A DNA stretch of 50,338 nucleotides from assembly GCA_026709085.1 (NCBI GenBank), contig JAPOTR010000061.1, forward strand, positions 1 through 50,338, read 5' to 3'. The translations under genes and the position numbers were made by a program. This DNA is from Cyanobacteria bacterium MAG CAR3_bin_5 (GTDB lineage Bacteria > Cyanobacteriota > Cyanobacteriia > PCC-6307 > Cyanobiaceae). The notes under the pieces are model-generated. The model was not told the DNA's origin and searched no databases. It saw only the letters and a program-made list of their open reading frames with translations. Each line of letters begins with the position of its first letter. The stretch's first letter is position 1. Shown piece after piece: positions 1-10,115 of the stretch.

Positions 1-1020
1 GTCCCCTCCCTCCGTCACAGCAGAACCACCGGCAAGGTTTACCGTATTACATGCGGTAATCGGGACAGTTGCCTTTAATGCATGTTGGTAATTTGTAATT
101 ATTTTCTTTGGCAGACATTGTAGTGGATTGTTAGAAAGATTGATTCCGCTACCCAACCCATGACCTGTTTTTATCATTATCCATAAACTATCGAATATAT
201 TTTCCGGCAAACTGGTTAATTGATTGTTTTGCAGCTCGAAAGTGAACAATGGAACATGCCTCTGTCCATGTATCCTGCCATGGAACATATTTTCCGGCAA
301 ACTGGTTAATTGATTGTTTTGCAGATGGAGAGTAAAAAGACCTCCTGACCGTCCTCGGCCGAGTATGCCTTCTGGCAAGGTGGTTAAACTATTATAGCTC
401 AGATTGAGATATTTGACCCTGTAGAGCCCATTGAACACACCTGACGGCAAGGTGGTTAATTTATTGCTACTCAGATCGAGATACCCGAGATTGTAGAGTC
501 CATTGAACATATTTGACGGCAAGCTGGTTAAATCATTATCACGCAGATCAAGATAGAATAGATTAGGAAGTTTATTGAACACACCTTGTGGCAGACTGGT
601 GAGAGCGTTGTCATCCAGAAGGAGAACGCCGAGATCGGAGAGTCCATTGAAATCACTCGCAACCAATGAAGTAATTCCTTTATTACTAAGATTGCAAACC
701 TTACTAGAAGGGATTATATTACCCCAGTAACCAGGATATCTATGTCTGTTCTTATGATTACGCAAGACTAAGTGACGTATGCTTAGACTCTCACTCACAA
801 ATGCATCATGGCGTTCACAGATGTTCCGAGTCTCGGAGCGAGCGCTGGGAGAGAGGAGAAGGAGAGCCGCCAGGGACAGGGCCATAGCCGCCCACGTCCC
901 GCCGGGCCGGAGGCGATTGTTGTCAGAAAAATCAATCCCGAACCTGCTCCATGTCATGGTCCTGAATTCCCGCCTGGGCGGCAACAACTTTAGCATATCC
1001 AGAAATTGCCCCTTCCCCAT
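1..1020 (-). CDS. Secreted leucine-rich-repeat protein (5' part, runs off the left edge)
   Basis: An uninterrupted minus-strand frame of 340 codons with no stop before base 1. A hydrophobic signal segment (MALSLAALLLLSPSA, encoded at about 841-885) follows a basic N-terminal stretch. Next come a short Cys-containing N-cap and at least six LRR units of the type LP-x-GVFNGL-x-NLxxLDLSxNxLT, encoded at about 150-660. The cap near NPLQCLP is followed by AVTEGGD, which resembles the start of a Calx-beta-like module. Two repeat units share an identical stretch at 199-234 and 289-324. The start is uncertain: ATG at 1020, 957 or 885. The frame stays open upstream of 1020, and a perfect 7-bp stem (1021-1027 with 1033-1039) lies just ahead. 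The product is likely exported and involved in adhesion or host interaction. The repeat and signal are visible; the role is inferred. Confidence 0.8.
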   Translation of the reverse strand, partial: MGKGQFLDMLKLLPPRREFRTMTWSRFGIDFSDNNRLRPGGTWAAMALSLAALLLLSPSARSETRNICERHDAFVSESLSIRHLVLRNHKNRHRYPGYWGNIIPSSKVCNLSNKGITSLVASDFNGLSDLGVLLLDDNALTSLPQGVFNKLPNLFYLDLRDNDLTSLPSNMFNGLYNLGYLDLSSNKLTTLPSGVFNGLYRVKYLNLSYNSLTTLPEGILGRGRSGGLFTLHLQNNQLTSLPENMFHGRIHGQRHVPLFTFELQNNQLTSLPENIFDSLWIMIKTGHGLGSGINLSNNPLQCLPKKIITNYQHALKATVPITACNTVNLAGGSAVTEGGD

Positions 1021-1091
1021 GGGCTCCTGCCTGGAGCCCCGGCGATCCCACCTCAAAGTCTCTCCCCACTTGATAGGTTCCGAGCCTAGGC

Positions 1092-2579
1092 TTGACGCCA
1101 TTGTCCGTCGTGCGGCAGTTGTTGAAGCGGTCTCGTCAATGGGTGTCCCACTTGCTCGCGGGCGCCTTCCTGGCCGGCCCAGTACCGCTGGCGGTTGCAG
1201 CGGCGGAGCCAGGGTCGGCATCCAACGGCAACGGACCCTTGCCCGCCTCTCTGGCGGATCTGGCGGCGCCGTCCCCCGCATCCGGCACACGGCGGCCGGA
1301 CGAGACGGCGGATCAACGGCTGCGGCCCCTGTCCCTGCAAGAGGCTCAGCAACTGGGCCGGGTCAATCACCCTGCCCTGCAGGCGGCGGTCCTTGAGGTG
1401 GAGGCCCGGGAGGCCCGGTTGGAGGCTCTCCTGAGTGTCTTGAAGCCGCAAGTCACCATGAGTTCGTCCGCAGGGTTGCCGGCTCTGGACCTGGAGTACC
1501 AATACAACCCGGAAGGCTCCTATCCCCGTGGCGAACTGGAAACAAACGTCGCTGTGGAGGCCACTTTGTTGTTGCGCGATCCTCAACGGCTGGCCCTGCT
1601 TGCGGTGGAGCGCCACGAGTTGGAGCAGGTGAGGATGGAGCGCCAGTTCCTGCAGCGTGACGTGAAGCTGCAGGTGGCGGCGTCCTACTACGAACTCCAG
1701 CGGGCGGATGCGGCGGTGGAGTTGCGTTTGGCGGCGGTGGAGACCGCTCAGGCCACCTTGAAAATCAGCCGTGCTCGCCATGAAGCCGGAGTGGCGTCCC
1801 GCCTGGACATGCTTCAGGCCCAGGCCCGATTGACCGACGACGAAGTCCTGCTTGCCAATGCTCAGGCCCGGCGGAGCATTGCCCGCCGCCAGTTGGCCAG
1901 GACCCTGAATCTGCCCCAGGGCGTGGTTCCCACGGCCCGGGATGCCAACACGGGGCAAGGCCGCTGGACCGCAACCCTGGGGGAGAGCGTGGCTGCCGCC
2001 TTTGCAAGCCGCGAAGAGTTGCAACAGTTTGTTTCCGCAATTCAGGAGCGGGAAGCCCGGGCCGAGGAGGCGTTGGCGGCGCTCCAGCCCACCATCTCCT
2101 TCTTTGTGACGGGATCCTGGAATCAGGCGTCCGGCAACCTTCTTTCCGGCGACTCGCCGATGGAAAGCCAGTTCCGGGGACGGGTCTCCACCTCCCTGGG
2201 GGTACGCTTTGCGGCGCCCCTCAGCGACGGAGGCGCCGCCCGGGCCAGCGCTCGCCACTGGCAACTGGAGGCGCAGCGGCAGGAACATCTCCTGGCGGAT
2301 ACCCGCAACGTCTTTCAGCAGCAGGTGGAGCAGGCGTTCTACACCCTTCAGGCCCAGGCGGAGACCCTGGCGTTGCGCGCCCGACAAGTGACCACCCGGC
2401 AAGAGGCGCTGAATCTCACCACCGCCCGCTACGAGGCTGGCGTTGACACCCAGCAGGATCTGATTGACCAGCAGAACGCTCTGACCCGGGCCGCCGTTGA
2501 TCACGCCCAGGCCCTCCTGGACTACAACCTGAGTCTGGCGCAACTGCACCGTTATACAGGTCTGTCCCCCCAGCCCTAG
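1092..2579 (+). CDS. TolC-like outer-membrane efflux protein
   Basis: 495 residues starting at TTG. A Lys/Arg-containing N-terminus and hydrophobic stretch (LLAGAFLAGPVPLAVAAA) form a signal peptide. The body holds two long heptad-rich halves with the features of the outer membrane efflux protein family: an RHEAGVASRLDMLQAQARL motif about 240 residues in, and its second-half counterpart ARYEAGVDTQQDLIDQQNALT about 440 residues in. These correspond to the paired alpha-hairpins of the trimeric TolC tunnel. It would form the outer-membrane exit duct for drug efflux or type I secretion. In a genome with large surface proteins, export of those is possible but not shown. It is divergent from the LRR gene (71 bp between starts) and is followed 47 bp later by the pucC-like gene. 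A start downstream of the TTG cannot be excluded. Confidence 0.9.
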   Translation: MTPLSVVRQLLKRSRQWVSHLLAGAFLAGPVPLAVAAAEPGSASNGNGPLPASLADLAAPSPASGTRRPDETADQRLRPLSLQEAQQLGRVNHPALQAAVLEVEAREARLEALLSVLKPQVTMSSSAGLPALDLEYQYNPEGSYPRGELETNVAVEATLLLRDPQRLALLAVERHELEQVRMERQFLQRDVKLQVAASYYELQRADAAVELRLAAVETAQATLKISRARHEAGVASRLDMLQAQARLTDDEVLLANAQARRSIARRQLARTLNLPQGVVPTARDANTGQGRWTATLGESVAAAFASREELQQFVSAIQEREARAEEALAALQPTISFFVTGSWNQASGNLLSGDSPMESQFRGRVSTSLGVRFAAPLSDGGAARASARHWQLEAQRQEHLLADTRNVFQQQVEQAFYTLQAQAETLALRARQVTTRQEALNLTTARYEAGVDTQQDLIDQQNALTRAAVDHAQALLDYNLSLAQLHRYTGLSPQP

Positions 2580-2626
2580 CCTCCCCCCAGAACACCCCTT
2601 CACCCCGTCCCCCAGGTCCCGGAACC

Positions 2627-4051
2627 GTGGCGCCTTCTCACAATTCCCCGGCAAGTCCATCGGGCCTGCCCCTGTTGCAGGTGCTTCGGCTTGGTCTGTT
2701 CCAGGGCTGCCTGGGCGCCATGGCAGTGGTCTTTGCGGGCCTGTTGAACCGCATCATGCTCACGGAACTGGCATTCCCCGGTCTGCTGGTGGGGGGCGCC
2801 CTGGCCTTCGAGCAACTGGTGGCCCCCAGCCGGGTGCTGTTTGGTCAGATCTCCGATGCCAGGCCCTTGCAAGGGCGCTATCGCGTTCCCTACGTGGTGG
2901 GAGGTTCCGCCCTCTATTGCCTCATCGCGGTGCTCTCCATTCCGCTGATCTTCTTTGTGGGGGACGCCATTGCAACGGACAACAGCCGCGCCTTCTGGGG
3001 CGGCGCCACTGCCCTCTGCGGCCTGTTCGCCCTGTTCGGCCTGGCGGTGGGCATGGCCACAACCCCCTATCTGGCTCTGGTAATTGACCGCACCACCGAG
3101 CAGGAGCGCCCCCGGACCGTGGGCATCATCTGGTGCATGTTGACCGTGGGCATCATCATCGGGGCCGTTTGCATTGCCCTCACCCTCCGGAGCCTGGACG
3201 GGGTAACGGATCCGGCGGTGCTGCAACCTGTGTTGCAACGCTTCATGATCCAGTTGGCCGTTGTGGTGCTGGCGTTGACCCTCGTGGCCTGCTGGGGGAT
3301 GGAGCCCCGGGGCGGTTGCCGGAGCGGGAGCCGGAATCCTGAAGAGGAGATGACCCTGCCCCGCACCTGGGCACTGCTCACGTCCAGCCGCCAGACCTTC
3401 GTGTTCTTCGGTTTTCTGGTGCTGTTTGCCCTGGGGGTATTTCTCCAGGATCCCATCCTGGAAAGCTACGGGGCGGAGGTTTTTGGTCTGCCCATTTCCC
3501 AAAGCACCATCCTGAACGCTCTCTGGGGAACCGGCACGCTGCTGGGCCTGCTGCTGGCGGGGTTTCTGGTTACCCCCAGGTTGGGGAAGATGGCTGCTTC
3601 CCGTCTGGGCTGTCAACTGATCACCCTCTCCCTGGCGTTGTTGTTTCTGGCGGGGTGTACCGGCCAGGTGATGGTGTTGCAGGTGGTGATGGTGTTGTTC
3701 GGTTTTGCCGTGGGCATTGCCACCAACGCCACCCTCTCCCTCATGCTGGATTTGACGCTGCCGGAGGCGGCCGGCACGTTTGTGGGGGCCTGGGCCCTGG
3801 CCCAGGCTCTGTCCCGGGCTCTGGGCAAACTCATGGGCGGGGGCCTGCTGGACCTTGGCCATGCCTTCATCCCCGAAGGACTGGGGGCCGGCTGGCTGCC
3901 ACCGGCCTTCCCCGCCTACGGCTTCGTGTTGTTCATTGAAGTCCTCGTCATGGCGGCGGCCACCTGGTCCCTGGGGGCTGTGCGTGTCCATCAATTTCGC
4001 GGGGACACTGCCGATACGCTGGCCAGAGTGCTGGCTCTGGAGTTGGACTGA
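2627..4051 (+). CDS. PucC/LhaA-family chlorophyll-carrier membrane protein
   Basis: 474 residues from a GTG start, with about twelve hydrophobic segments arranged as in the PucC branch of the major facilitator superfamily. Diagnostic stretches are the N-terminal LRLGLFQGCLGAMAVV and the NRIMLTEL loop. A cytoplasmic loop with APSRVLFGQISD and RYRVPYVVGG follows. All are typical of the bacteriochlorophyll 44.5-kDa/LhaA relatives in cyanobacteria. Family members are thought to deliver chlorophyll to light-harvesting or photosystem proteins in the thylakoid membrane; the presence of an isiA-type antenna gene at 21876 fits. It lies 8 bp upstream of the inositol-monophosphatase-family gene, so the two are probably co-transcribed. 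A generic MFS transporter is the main alternative, but the loop motifs favour PucC. Confidence 0.88.
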   Translation: MAPSHNSPASPSGLPLLQVLRLGLFQGCLGAMAVVFAGLLNRIMLTELAFPGLLVGGALAFEQLVAPSRVLFGQISDARPLQGRYRVPYVVGGSALYCLIAVLSIPLIFFVGDAIATDNSRAFWGGATALCGLFALFGLAVGMATTPYLALVIDRTTEQERPRTVGIIWCMLTVGIIIGAVCIALTLRSLDGVTDPAVLQPVLQRFMIQLAVVVLALTLVACWGMEPRGGCRSGSRNPEEEMTLPRTWALLTSSRQTFVFFGFLVLFALGVFLQDPILESYGAEVFGLPISQSTILNALWGTGTLLGLLLAGFLVTPRLGKMAASRLGCQLITLSLALLFLAGCTGQVMVLQVVMVLFGFAVGIATNATLSLMLDLTLPEAAGTFVGAWALAQALSRALGKLMGGGLLDLGHAFIPEGLGAGWLPPAFPAYGFVLFIEVLVMAAATWSLGAVRVHQFRGDTADTLARVLALELD

Positions 4052-4059
4052 ACTTTCCC

Positions 4060-4875
4060 ATGGAGAGAACCATCGCCGCCTGGCAAGAGCGCCTGGGTCC
4101 GCTTCTGGACCAGGTGGCCGCACGGCAGATGGAGGACTTTGGCCGGATCGGGGCCGAGAGAAAAGCCGACGGCTCCCTGATCACAACCTGCGACCGCTGG
4201 AGCGATCACACCATCGGCCAGTGGTTGCAGGAGCGTTTCCCTGGCACGGGGGTGCTGAGTGAAGAGGGCAACACACGGGTGCCCCGGCAGGAATGGGCCT
4301 GGATCCTGGATCCCCTGGACGGAACCACCAACTTCACCTACGGCATCCCCCACTGGACCATCTCCCTGGCCTTGCTCCATCGGGGGCGCCCCATGATGGG
4401 GTGGCTGGAGATCCCCCCGCTGCGCCAGCGGATCATTGCCGTGCGGGGAGACGGGGTCCAGTGCAACGGCCGCCGCCTGCAGCCGCCAACGGACGTGGTT
4501 ACCCCCAATGCCTGCGCCAGTCTTTGCACCCGCAGCATGGTGGTCCTGCAGCGCCGGGCGGAGCATCGGTTCCCCTGCAAGCTGCGCATGTTTGGCGTGG
4601 CCAGCACCAACATGGCCGGCGTGGCCCTGGGGCAAAGCCTGGGGGCGCTGGAGGCCTCTCCCAAAATCTGGGATCTGAGCGCCGCCTGGCTGGTGCTGGA
4701 GGAATTGGGCTGTCCCGTTGAACCGCTGGCGGACCACCCCTTCCCCGCCACACCCGGCGCTCAACTGGCAACGGTGAGCTATCCCCTGCTGGCTGTTGCC
4801 GCCCCGTCCCTCTTCCCCCTGTTTCGTCCCTGGGCCGCTGCCCTGCAGCTTCGGAACCCGCCATCGCCGGGCTGA
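4060..4875 (+). CDS. Inositol monophosphatase family protein
   Basis: 271 residues. The metal- and substrate-binding signature of the Mg2+-dependent, Li+-sensitive phosphatase fold is complete. GVLSEEG (about residue 65) supplies the first metal ligand, ILDPLDGTTNF (about residues 83-93) the DPxDGT core, and WDLSAAWLVLEELG (about 206) the C-terminal Asp motif. The family hydrolyses inositol-1-phosphate, 3'-phosphoadenosine phosphate or related sugar phosphates in the cytoplasm; the sequence alone does not settle the substrate. It follows the pucC-like gene by 8 bp and its stop lies 2 bp from the stop of the convergent obgE. Length is normal for the family. Confidence 0.9.
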   Translation: MERTIAAWQERLGPLLDQVAARQMEDFGRIGAERKADGSLITTCDRWSDHTIGQWLQERFPGTGVLSEEGNTRVPRQEWAWILDPLDGTTNFTYGIPHWTISLALLHRGRPMMGWLEIPPLRQRIIAVRGDGVQCNGRRLQPPTDVVTPNACASLCTRSMVVLQRRAEHRFPCKLRMFGVASTNMAGVALGQSLGALEASPKIWDLSAAWLVLEELGCPVEPLADHPFPATPGAQLATVSYPLLAVAAPSLFPLFRPWAAALQLRNPPSPG

Positions 4876-4877
4876 TG

Positions 4878-5873
4878 TCAAGGGTAGATGGCCAGGCGGT
4901 CCCAGATGTCCTGCTTCAGTCCCTCCAGGCCCTGACCCGTGACGGCGGAGATGCAATGGCAGGGCTGTTGCAGGTGTTGGGTGAGCCGGCTGGCCAGGTC
5001 CTCGACCGTGCCGGCATCTATCGCATCACTCTTGTTGAGGGCCAGCAGGCGCGGACGATCCAGCAGGGTGGGGTCGTAGGCGGCCAGTTCCCGCAGCAGT
5101 ACGGCTCCGTCCCTGCAGGGATCCTCTGCTGTGGCATCCACCAGATGCACCAGCAAACGGGTGCGCTGGATATGGCGCAGGAAATCATGCCCCAGGCCGG
5201 CCCCCATGGCGGCCCCCTGGATCAGACCGGGAATATCGGCAAATACCGTGCCGTCTCCCGTCGGGCGTCGCACCACCCCCAGGTTGGGCGTCAACGTGGT
5301 GAAAGGGTAGTCCGCCACCTTGGGGCGCGCCGCTGATAGGGCGCGGATCAAGGTGCTCTTGCCGGCGTTGGGACAACCCACCAACCCCACCTCCGCCAGG
5401 AGTTTGAGTTCCAACCGCAACTGCCGCTGCTGGCCGGGACGGCCGCTGGTGCATTGCTCCGGGGCCCGGTTGCGGTTGCTCAGGTAACGGGTATTGCCAA
5501 AGCCCCCCTTCCCCCCCTCGGCGACACGGAGTTGCTGCCCCGGCGCCGTCAGGTCCCCCAGCCAGGTGCTGTCCACCAGGTCATGCACCTCCGTACCGCA
5601 GGGCACGGGGACCACCAGGGACGGGGCGCTGGCTCCGGTGCAATTTTTGGGACCGCCCCGCCGTCCGTCCCCAGCCGCAAAGCGGCGCTTGTACTTGAAA
5701 TCCAGCAAGGTTTGCAGGTTGGTGGCGGCCTCCAGAACCACGTCTCCACCCCGGCCCCCATCGCCACCGGCCGGCCCACCCGCCGGCACGAATTTCTCCC
5801 GGCGGAAGGCCACGATGCCGTCCCCGCCATGTCCCCCCTGCACCTCGATCTGCACCAGGTCAATGAATTGCAT
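4878..5873 (-). CDS. obgE: Obg family GTPase ObgE/CgtA
   Basis: 331 residues when started at the ATG giving [11 protein letters not shown], the usual ObgE N-terminus. An ATG six codons upstream exists but adds a non-conserved MQEHAL. The N-terminal Obg fold carries the glycine-rich repeats [18 protein letters not shown] and [16 protein letters not shown]. The G domain follows with GCPNAGKST (P-loop), [20 protein letters not shown] (G3 and switch II) and NKSD (G4). It is a large-ribosomal-subunit assembly and stress-response GTPase. It lacks the variable C-terminal Obg domain, as many cyanobacterial forms do. It is divergent from rel, which makes a ppGpp-linked pair on either side of a short intergenic region; Obg proteins are known to bind ppGpp. 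Confidence 0.95.
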   Translation of the reverse strand: MQFIDLVQIEVQGGHGGDGIVAFRREKFVPAGGPAGGDGGRGGDVVLEAATNLQTLLDFKYKRRFAAGDGRRGGPKNCTGASAPSLVVPVPCGTEVHDLVDSTWLGDLTAPGQQLRVAEGGKGGFGNTRYLSNRNRAPEQCTSGRPGQQRQLRLELKLLAEVGLVGCPNAGKSTLIRALSAARPKVADYPFTTLTPNLGVVRRPTGDGTVFADIPGLIQGAAMGAGLGHDFLRHIQRTRLLVHLVDATAEDPCRDGAVLLRELAAYDPTLLDRPRLLALNKSDAIDAGTVEDLASRLTQHLQQPCHCISAVTGQGLEGLKQDIWDRLAIYP

Positions 5874-5995
5874 CAAGGCATGCTCCTGCACCCTTCTGCC
5901 ACACCATCTTGCCGGCCCGGATCACGGCCTGGCCATGGGGATCTCAGCACCGGCGTGTGATTGGGCTTAACCTGGAGGCCCGGTCTCCACCGAAT

Positions 5996-8320
5996 GTGCT
6001 GAAAACCTCCAGCCCCTCCGTTCTCAGCGGTTGCGATTCCCCCGGGAGAGGAGAGGCTGTGCCGAGGGATGGGGAGCGGCTGCGACAGCATTACGGTGTT
6101 CCGCTGCCCGCCTGGCTGGTGGAGTGTCTGCAAGAGGCGCCGCCGACGGAGCAACGCCGTCCTCAGGATCCCGTGGAGGGGGTTGCCCTGATTGCCGCCG
6201 CCTTTGATTTTGCCTGGCAACAGCACCAGGGGCAGCAGCGCGCCAGCGGCGAGCCCTACATCAGCCATCCTCTTGCCGTTGCCGACCTGTTGCGGGAGAT
6301 CGGGGTGAGTCCCGGTGTGATTGCCGCAGGATTCCTCCATGACGTGGTGGAGGATTGTGGGGTGACCACAGCCGACATTGAAGCCAGATTTGGCCGGGAG
6401 GTGCGGGCGCTGGTCAATGGCGTCACAAAACTGGGGGGCATTCAGTTTATCAACCGCACGGAGGAACAGGCCGAAAACCTGCGGCGTATGTTTCTCGCCA
6501 TGGCCAGTGATATTCGTGTGGTGCTGGTCAAACTGGCTGACCGTCTTCATAACATGCGCACATTAACAGCGCTGGCGCCGGCAAAACAAAGAAGAATTTC
6601 TATCGAAACCTTGGAAATCTACGCACCGTTGGCCAATCGTCTGGGCATTGGCAAGCTGAAATGGGAGCTGGAAGATCTGGCTTTTAAAGTGCTCCATCCA
6701 CAGGAGTTCCGTCATATCTCTCAACAGTTGGCCAGCAAGCGGAGTGAGCGGGAAGAACGGCTCAACGCCACTGTGGAGTTGCTGCGTCAACGACTGTCCG
6801 AGGCTGGTCTTCACCAGGTGGACGTGAATGGCCGTCCGAAGCATCTTTATGGTATCTGGAGTAAAATGAAACGACAAAATAAAGCCTTCCATGAGATCTA
6901 CGATGTGGCTGCACTGCGAGTTTTAACAGATAAGGTGGAGGGCTGCTATCGAGCACTTGCCGTGGTTCACGATACGTTCCGTCCCATTCCCGGGCGCTTC
7001 AAGGATTATATCGGCTTGCCTAAACCCAATGGCTACCAATCCTTACATACCGCTGTGATTGCCAATCAACGCCCCCTTGAGGTGCAGATTCGTACCCGGC
7101 AGATGCATCAGGTTGCGGAATATGGAATTGCTGCCCACTGGAAGTACAAGGAGGGGGGATCCCCCGCCAACGGCAACGGCCAGGCGGAAGAGCGGTTCAA
7201 CTGGCTGCGCCAGCTTCTCAACTGGCAACGGGAGACGTCCGACGGCGATGGTCAAGACTACCTGGCTTCCATCAAGGATGATTTGTTTGACGATGAGGTG
7301 TTTGTCTTTACCCCCCAAGGAGATGTTCTGGGCTTACGGCGTGGTTCCACACCTGTGGACTTTGCCTATCGTATACATTCGGAAGTAGGGCATCACTGCC
7401 ATGGCGCCCGCATCAACGACCGCCTCGTGGCTTTATCGACCCCCTTGAAGAACGGCGATATTGTGGGAATCATTACGGAACGCAATGCCCGCCCCAGCCT
7501 GGACTGGCTCAACTTTGTGGCCACACCAACGGCCCGCAACCGTATCCGTCAATGGTATAAGACCAGTCATCGTGATCAGAATATCAACCGTGGTCGGGAT
7601 ATGCTGGAGCATGAATTGGGCCGCCATGGCCTGGAGGAGTTGCTCAAGTCCCCGGCAATGCAGAAAGTGGCTGAGCGTTGCAACCTTTACACGGTCAACG
7701 ACCTGTTGGCCGCCGTTGGCTTTGGCGCACTCACTATTCACCAGGTTGCCAACCGCATCCGGGAGGAGATTCGTCTCCAGACCAATCATCTATCCCGGCC
7801 CAAACCCCAACCTGTCCCCACCACCTCCGCTCCATCCAGTCGTGATCTCAGCGCTACGGCGGATCAGTTGCGGGGAAATCCGATTCTTGGCGTGGATGGG
7901 CTGGATTTTCGCCTGGCCGGTTGTTGTACGCCTCTGCCCAGGGAACCCATCGTCGGCGCTGTTTCTCTGGGCAACCACGGCCTCACAATTCACCGACAGG
8001 ATTGTGACAACGTGGAACGCATTCCCGTGGAGCGCCGTCTGCCGGTGCAGTGGAATCCCAGGCATTCTGAAGAGAACACCTATCCTGTTCGCCTGAGAAT
8101 TAACGTGATGGACCGTGTTGGCGTGCTCAAGGATATTCTTACCCGTCTTTCCGACGCCAACATCAACGTGCTGGACGCTCGCGTGCGCACCAGCCGCGGT
8201 AAGCCGGCCCGCATTGACCTGAGCATCGAACTCCACAGCGCCCACCAGTTGACACAAACCATCAACCGCATTCGGGCCATGGCGGACGTGCTCACCCTCT
8301 ATCGTATCGGCATGGGTTAG
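5996..8320 (+). CDS. rel: Bifunctional (p)ppGpp synthetase/hydrolase
   Basis: About 774 residues from a GTG at 5996; an in-frame TTG at 5909 would lengthen it by 29 residues that look non-conserved. Domains in order are an HD hydrolase (YISHPLAVADLL, GFLHDVVED) and a RelA/SpoT synthetase (GRPKHLYGIWSKMKRQ and DYIGLPKPNGYQSLHT). These are followed by a TGS domain (VFVFTPQGDVLGLRRGSTPVDFA) and a C-terminal ACT domain (INVMDRVGVLKDILTRLSDANINV). Both catalytic halves retain their motifs, so the product should make and degrade the stringent-response alarmone in the cytoplasm. No second Rel or SpoT gene is in the window. Its 3' end faces pstB across 39 bp. Confidence 0.95.
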   Translation: MLKTSSPSVLSGCDSPGRGEAVPRDGERLRQHYGVPLPAWLVECLQEAPPTEQRRPQDPVEGVALIAAAFDFAWQQHQGQQRASGEPYISHPLAVADLLREIGVSPGVIAAGFLHDVVEDCGVTTADIEARFGREVRALVNGVTKLGGIQFINRTEEQAENLRRMFLAMASDIRVVLVKLADRLHNMRTLTALAPAKQRRISIETLEIYAPLANRLGIGKLKWELEDLAFKVLHPQEFRHISQQLASKRSEREERLNATVELLRQRLSEAGLHQVDVNGRPKHLYGIWSKMKRQNKAFHEIYDVAALRVLTDKVEGCYRALAVVHDTFRPIPGRFKDYIGLPKPNGYQSLHTAVIANQRPLEVQIRTRQMHQVAEYGIAAHWKYKEGGSPANGNGQAEERFNWLRQLLNWQRETSDGDGQDYLASIKDDLFDDEVFVFTPQGDVLGLRRGSTPVDFAYRIHSEVGHHCHGARINDRLVALSTPLKNGDIVGIITERNARPSLDWLNFVATPTARNRIRQWYKTSHRDQNINRGRDMLEHELGRHGLEELLKSPAMQKVAERCNLYTVNDLLAAVGFGALTIHQVANRIREEIRLQTNHLSRPKPQPVPTTSAPSSRDLSATADQLRGNPILGVDGLDFRLAGCCTPLPREPIVGAVSLGNHGLTIHRQDCDNVERIPVERRLPVQWNPRHSEENTYPVRLRINVMDRVGVLKDILTRLSDANINVLDARVRTSRGKPARIDLSIELHSAHQLTQTINRIRAMADVLTLYRIGMG

Positions 8321-8359
8321 TCGCGATTGTGATGCACAAATTAATTTCCCGTCATCCTC

Positions 8360-9154
8360 TCACCCGAAGCGACCGGTGACGTATTCTTTGGTGTCCTCGG
8401 ATTTGGGATTGTTGAAAATCTCCTTGGTCTCATTGTATTCTGCCAGGTAGCCCATCATGCCGTCACTTCCTTCCGCATCAACGGCGTTGTAAAAGGCGGT
8501 CATATCGGAAACCCGCACCGCCTGCTGCATATTGTGGGTCACAATCACGATGGTGAAGTTCTTCTTCAAGGCATGGAGAGTTTCTTCCACCTTGAGGGTG
8601 GAGATGGGATCCAGGGCGGAACAGGGCTCGTCCATCAGAATCACCTCCGGCTCCACGGCAATGGCCCGGGCAATGCAGAGACGTTGCTGTTGCCCCCCTG
8701 AAAGGGAAAGGCCGCTTTCCTGGAGTTTGTCCTTGCACTCGTCCCACACGGCAGCCCGGCGCAGGGATGTTTCCACCAGCTCGTCCATATCCCCTCTGAA
8801 TCCATGGATCCGCGCCCCGAAGGCAATGTTTTCGTAGATGGTTTTGGGGAAGGGATTGGGCTTCTGAAACACCATGCCGATCCGCCGCCTCACCTCCACC
8901 GGATCTACGCGAGGGTCGTACAGGTCTTTACCGTTAAACAACACCTTGCCCTTCATGCTGAAGGACTCGATCAGGTCGTTCATGCGGTTAAAACACCGCA
9001 GCACCGTAGACTTCCCACAACCGGACGGCCCGATGAAGGCAGTCACCTTGTGCCTGGGAATGTCCAGAAAAACATTCCTGACGGCCGCGAACGCGCCATA
9101 GTTGACGGTGACGTTGTCACAACTGATGATGGCATCGGCAATGGAGGGCGTCAT
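8360..9154 (-). CDS. pstB: Phosphate ABC transporter ATP-binding protein PstB
   Basis: 264 residues with a complete ABC cassette. Walker [10 protein letters not shown] lies near residue 43 in the PstB context [14 protein letters not shown], with Q-loop [10 protein letters not shown]. The signature [14 protein letters not shown], Walker [14 protein letters not shown] and H-loop VTHNMQQA complete it. The spacing and the FNRMND motif are specific for PstB. It energises phosphate import by PstC/PstA at the plasma membrane. It is last in a minus-strand pstS-pstC-pstA-pstB order, 25 bp after pstA. Confidence 0.96.
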   Translation of the reverse strand: MTPSIADAIISCDNVTVNYGAFAAVRNVFLDIPRHKVTAFIGPSGCGKSTVLRCFNRMNDLIESFSMKGKVLFNGKDLYDPRVDPVEVRRRIGMVFQKPNPFPKTIYENIAFGARIHGFRGDMDELVETSLRRAAVWDECKDKLQESGLSLSGGQQQRLCIARAIAVEPEVILMDEPCSALDPISTLKVEETLHALKKNFTIVIVTHNMQQAVRVSDMTAFYNAVDAEGSDGMMGYLAEYNETKEIFNNPKSEDTKEYVTGRFG

Positions 9155-9179
9155 GGTGCGGTGGGGGAGGGCAGGTGAA

Positions 9180-10115
9180 TCAGGAGGCAGAGAAGCGCGC
9201 CAGCCAGCGGGCCAACAGGTTGGCCGCCAGAATCATCACCACAAGGATGAACGAGGCCGCCCAGGCCAGTTGCACCTGGGGCTCAAAGGGCATGATGCCG
9301 AAGTTGTAGATCTGGACGGACATGGTTGCCGTGGGGGCCAGCAGGCCCCCCCCTGAGGACCAGTCAGGCCAGAAGGGGGAAAACAGCGCCGTAAAGATCA
9401 AGGGGGCGGTTTCCCCGGCGGCCCGGGCAATGGCCAGCACCACCCCTGTGGCAATGGGGGAGACGGCCGCCGGCGCCACCACCCGGGTAATGGTGACAAA
9501 CCGGGAGGCGCCGATGCCCAGAGATCCCATGCGCAACTCCTGGGGCACCAGCTTGAGTCCCTCGTCGGTGGTCTTGACGATGGTGGGCAACATCAGCACC
9601 GCCAGCGCCAGAGACCCCGCCATGGCCGAGAAGGACTCGCCCCAGAGCACCCGGGTGTTCACCACCAGGGCATAGATAAACAGGCCGCAGATGATGGAAG
9701 GGACGCCAGCCAGCACGTTGACGCCAAAACGAATGGACTGGGCAAACGAACCCTTCCTGGCCACCTCCGCCAGATAGATGCCGCCCCCCACGCCAACAGG
9801 GACGGCCACCAGGGCTGCCCCGCCGGTCACCATGGCGGTGCCGATGATGGCGTTGCCCATGCCCATGGGCTCGGACAACCCCGGCGCCGGCGGCAACTCC
9901 GTGAAGACGGCCGGCGTGATGGCTCCACCGCCCTTGTAGAGCACGTACCCGATGACCACCACCAGAGGCAGCACCGCCATGAGGGCAAACAGGGCCACCA
10001 GCAGATTCATGGCCCGGTTCCAGAGGTTGCGCGGGGCACAGGGGTTGTAGTTCAACCCCGAGGCAGTGGGGGGATGGCGGATTGAGGCCATGGCGTTGGT
10101 CATATTGCTAGTCAT
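9180..10115 (-). CDS. pstA: Phosphate ABC transporter permease PstA
   Basis: 311 residues with about six transmembrane segments. The binding-protein-dependent permease EAA-type loop reads [20 protein letters not shown]. The stretch [12 protein letters not shown] and the Ser/Pro-rich [13 protein letters not shown] near the C-terminus are typical of PstA. It forms the phosphate channel with PstC. Its first codons overlap the end of pstC by 8 bp (10108-10115), indicating translational coupling. Two early ATGs (codons 1 and 5) are both possible starts. Confidence 0.95.
   Translation of the reverse strand: MTSNMTNAMASIRHPPTASGLNYNPCAPRNLWNRAMNLLVALFALMAVLPLVVVIGYVLYKGGGAITPAVFTELPPAPGLSEPMGMGNAIIGTAMVTGGAALVAVPVGVGGGIYLAEVARKGSFAQSIRFGVNVLAGVPSIICGLFIYALVVNTRVLWGESFSAMAGSLALAVLMLPTIVKTTDEGLKLVPQELRMGSLGIGASRFVTITRVVAPAAVSPIATGVVLAIARAAGETAPLIFTALFSPFWPDWSSGGGLLAPTATMSVQIYNFGIMPFEPQVQLAWAASFILVVMILAANLLARWLARFSAS

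Noticed and set aside
1086..2660. Long antisense frame opposite the tolC-like gene
   Set aside because: The plus-strand product has a signal peptide and paired TolC motifs; the antisense one has none.
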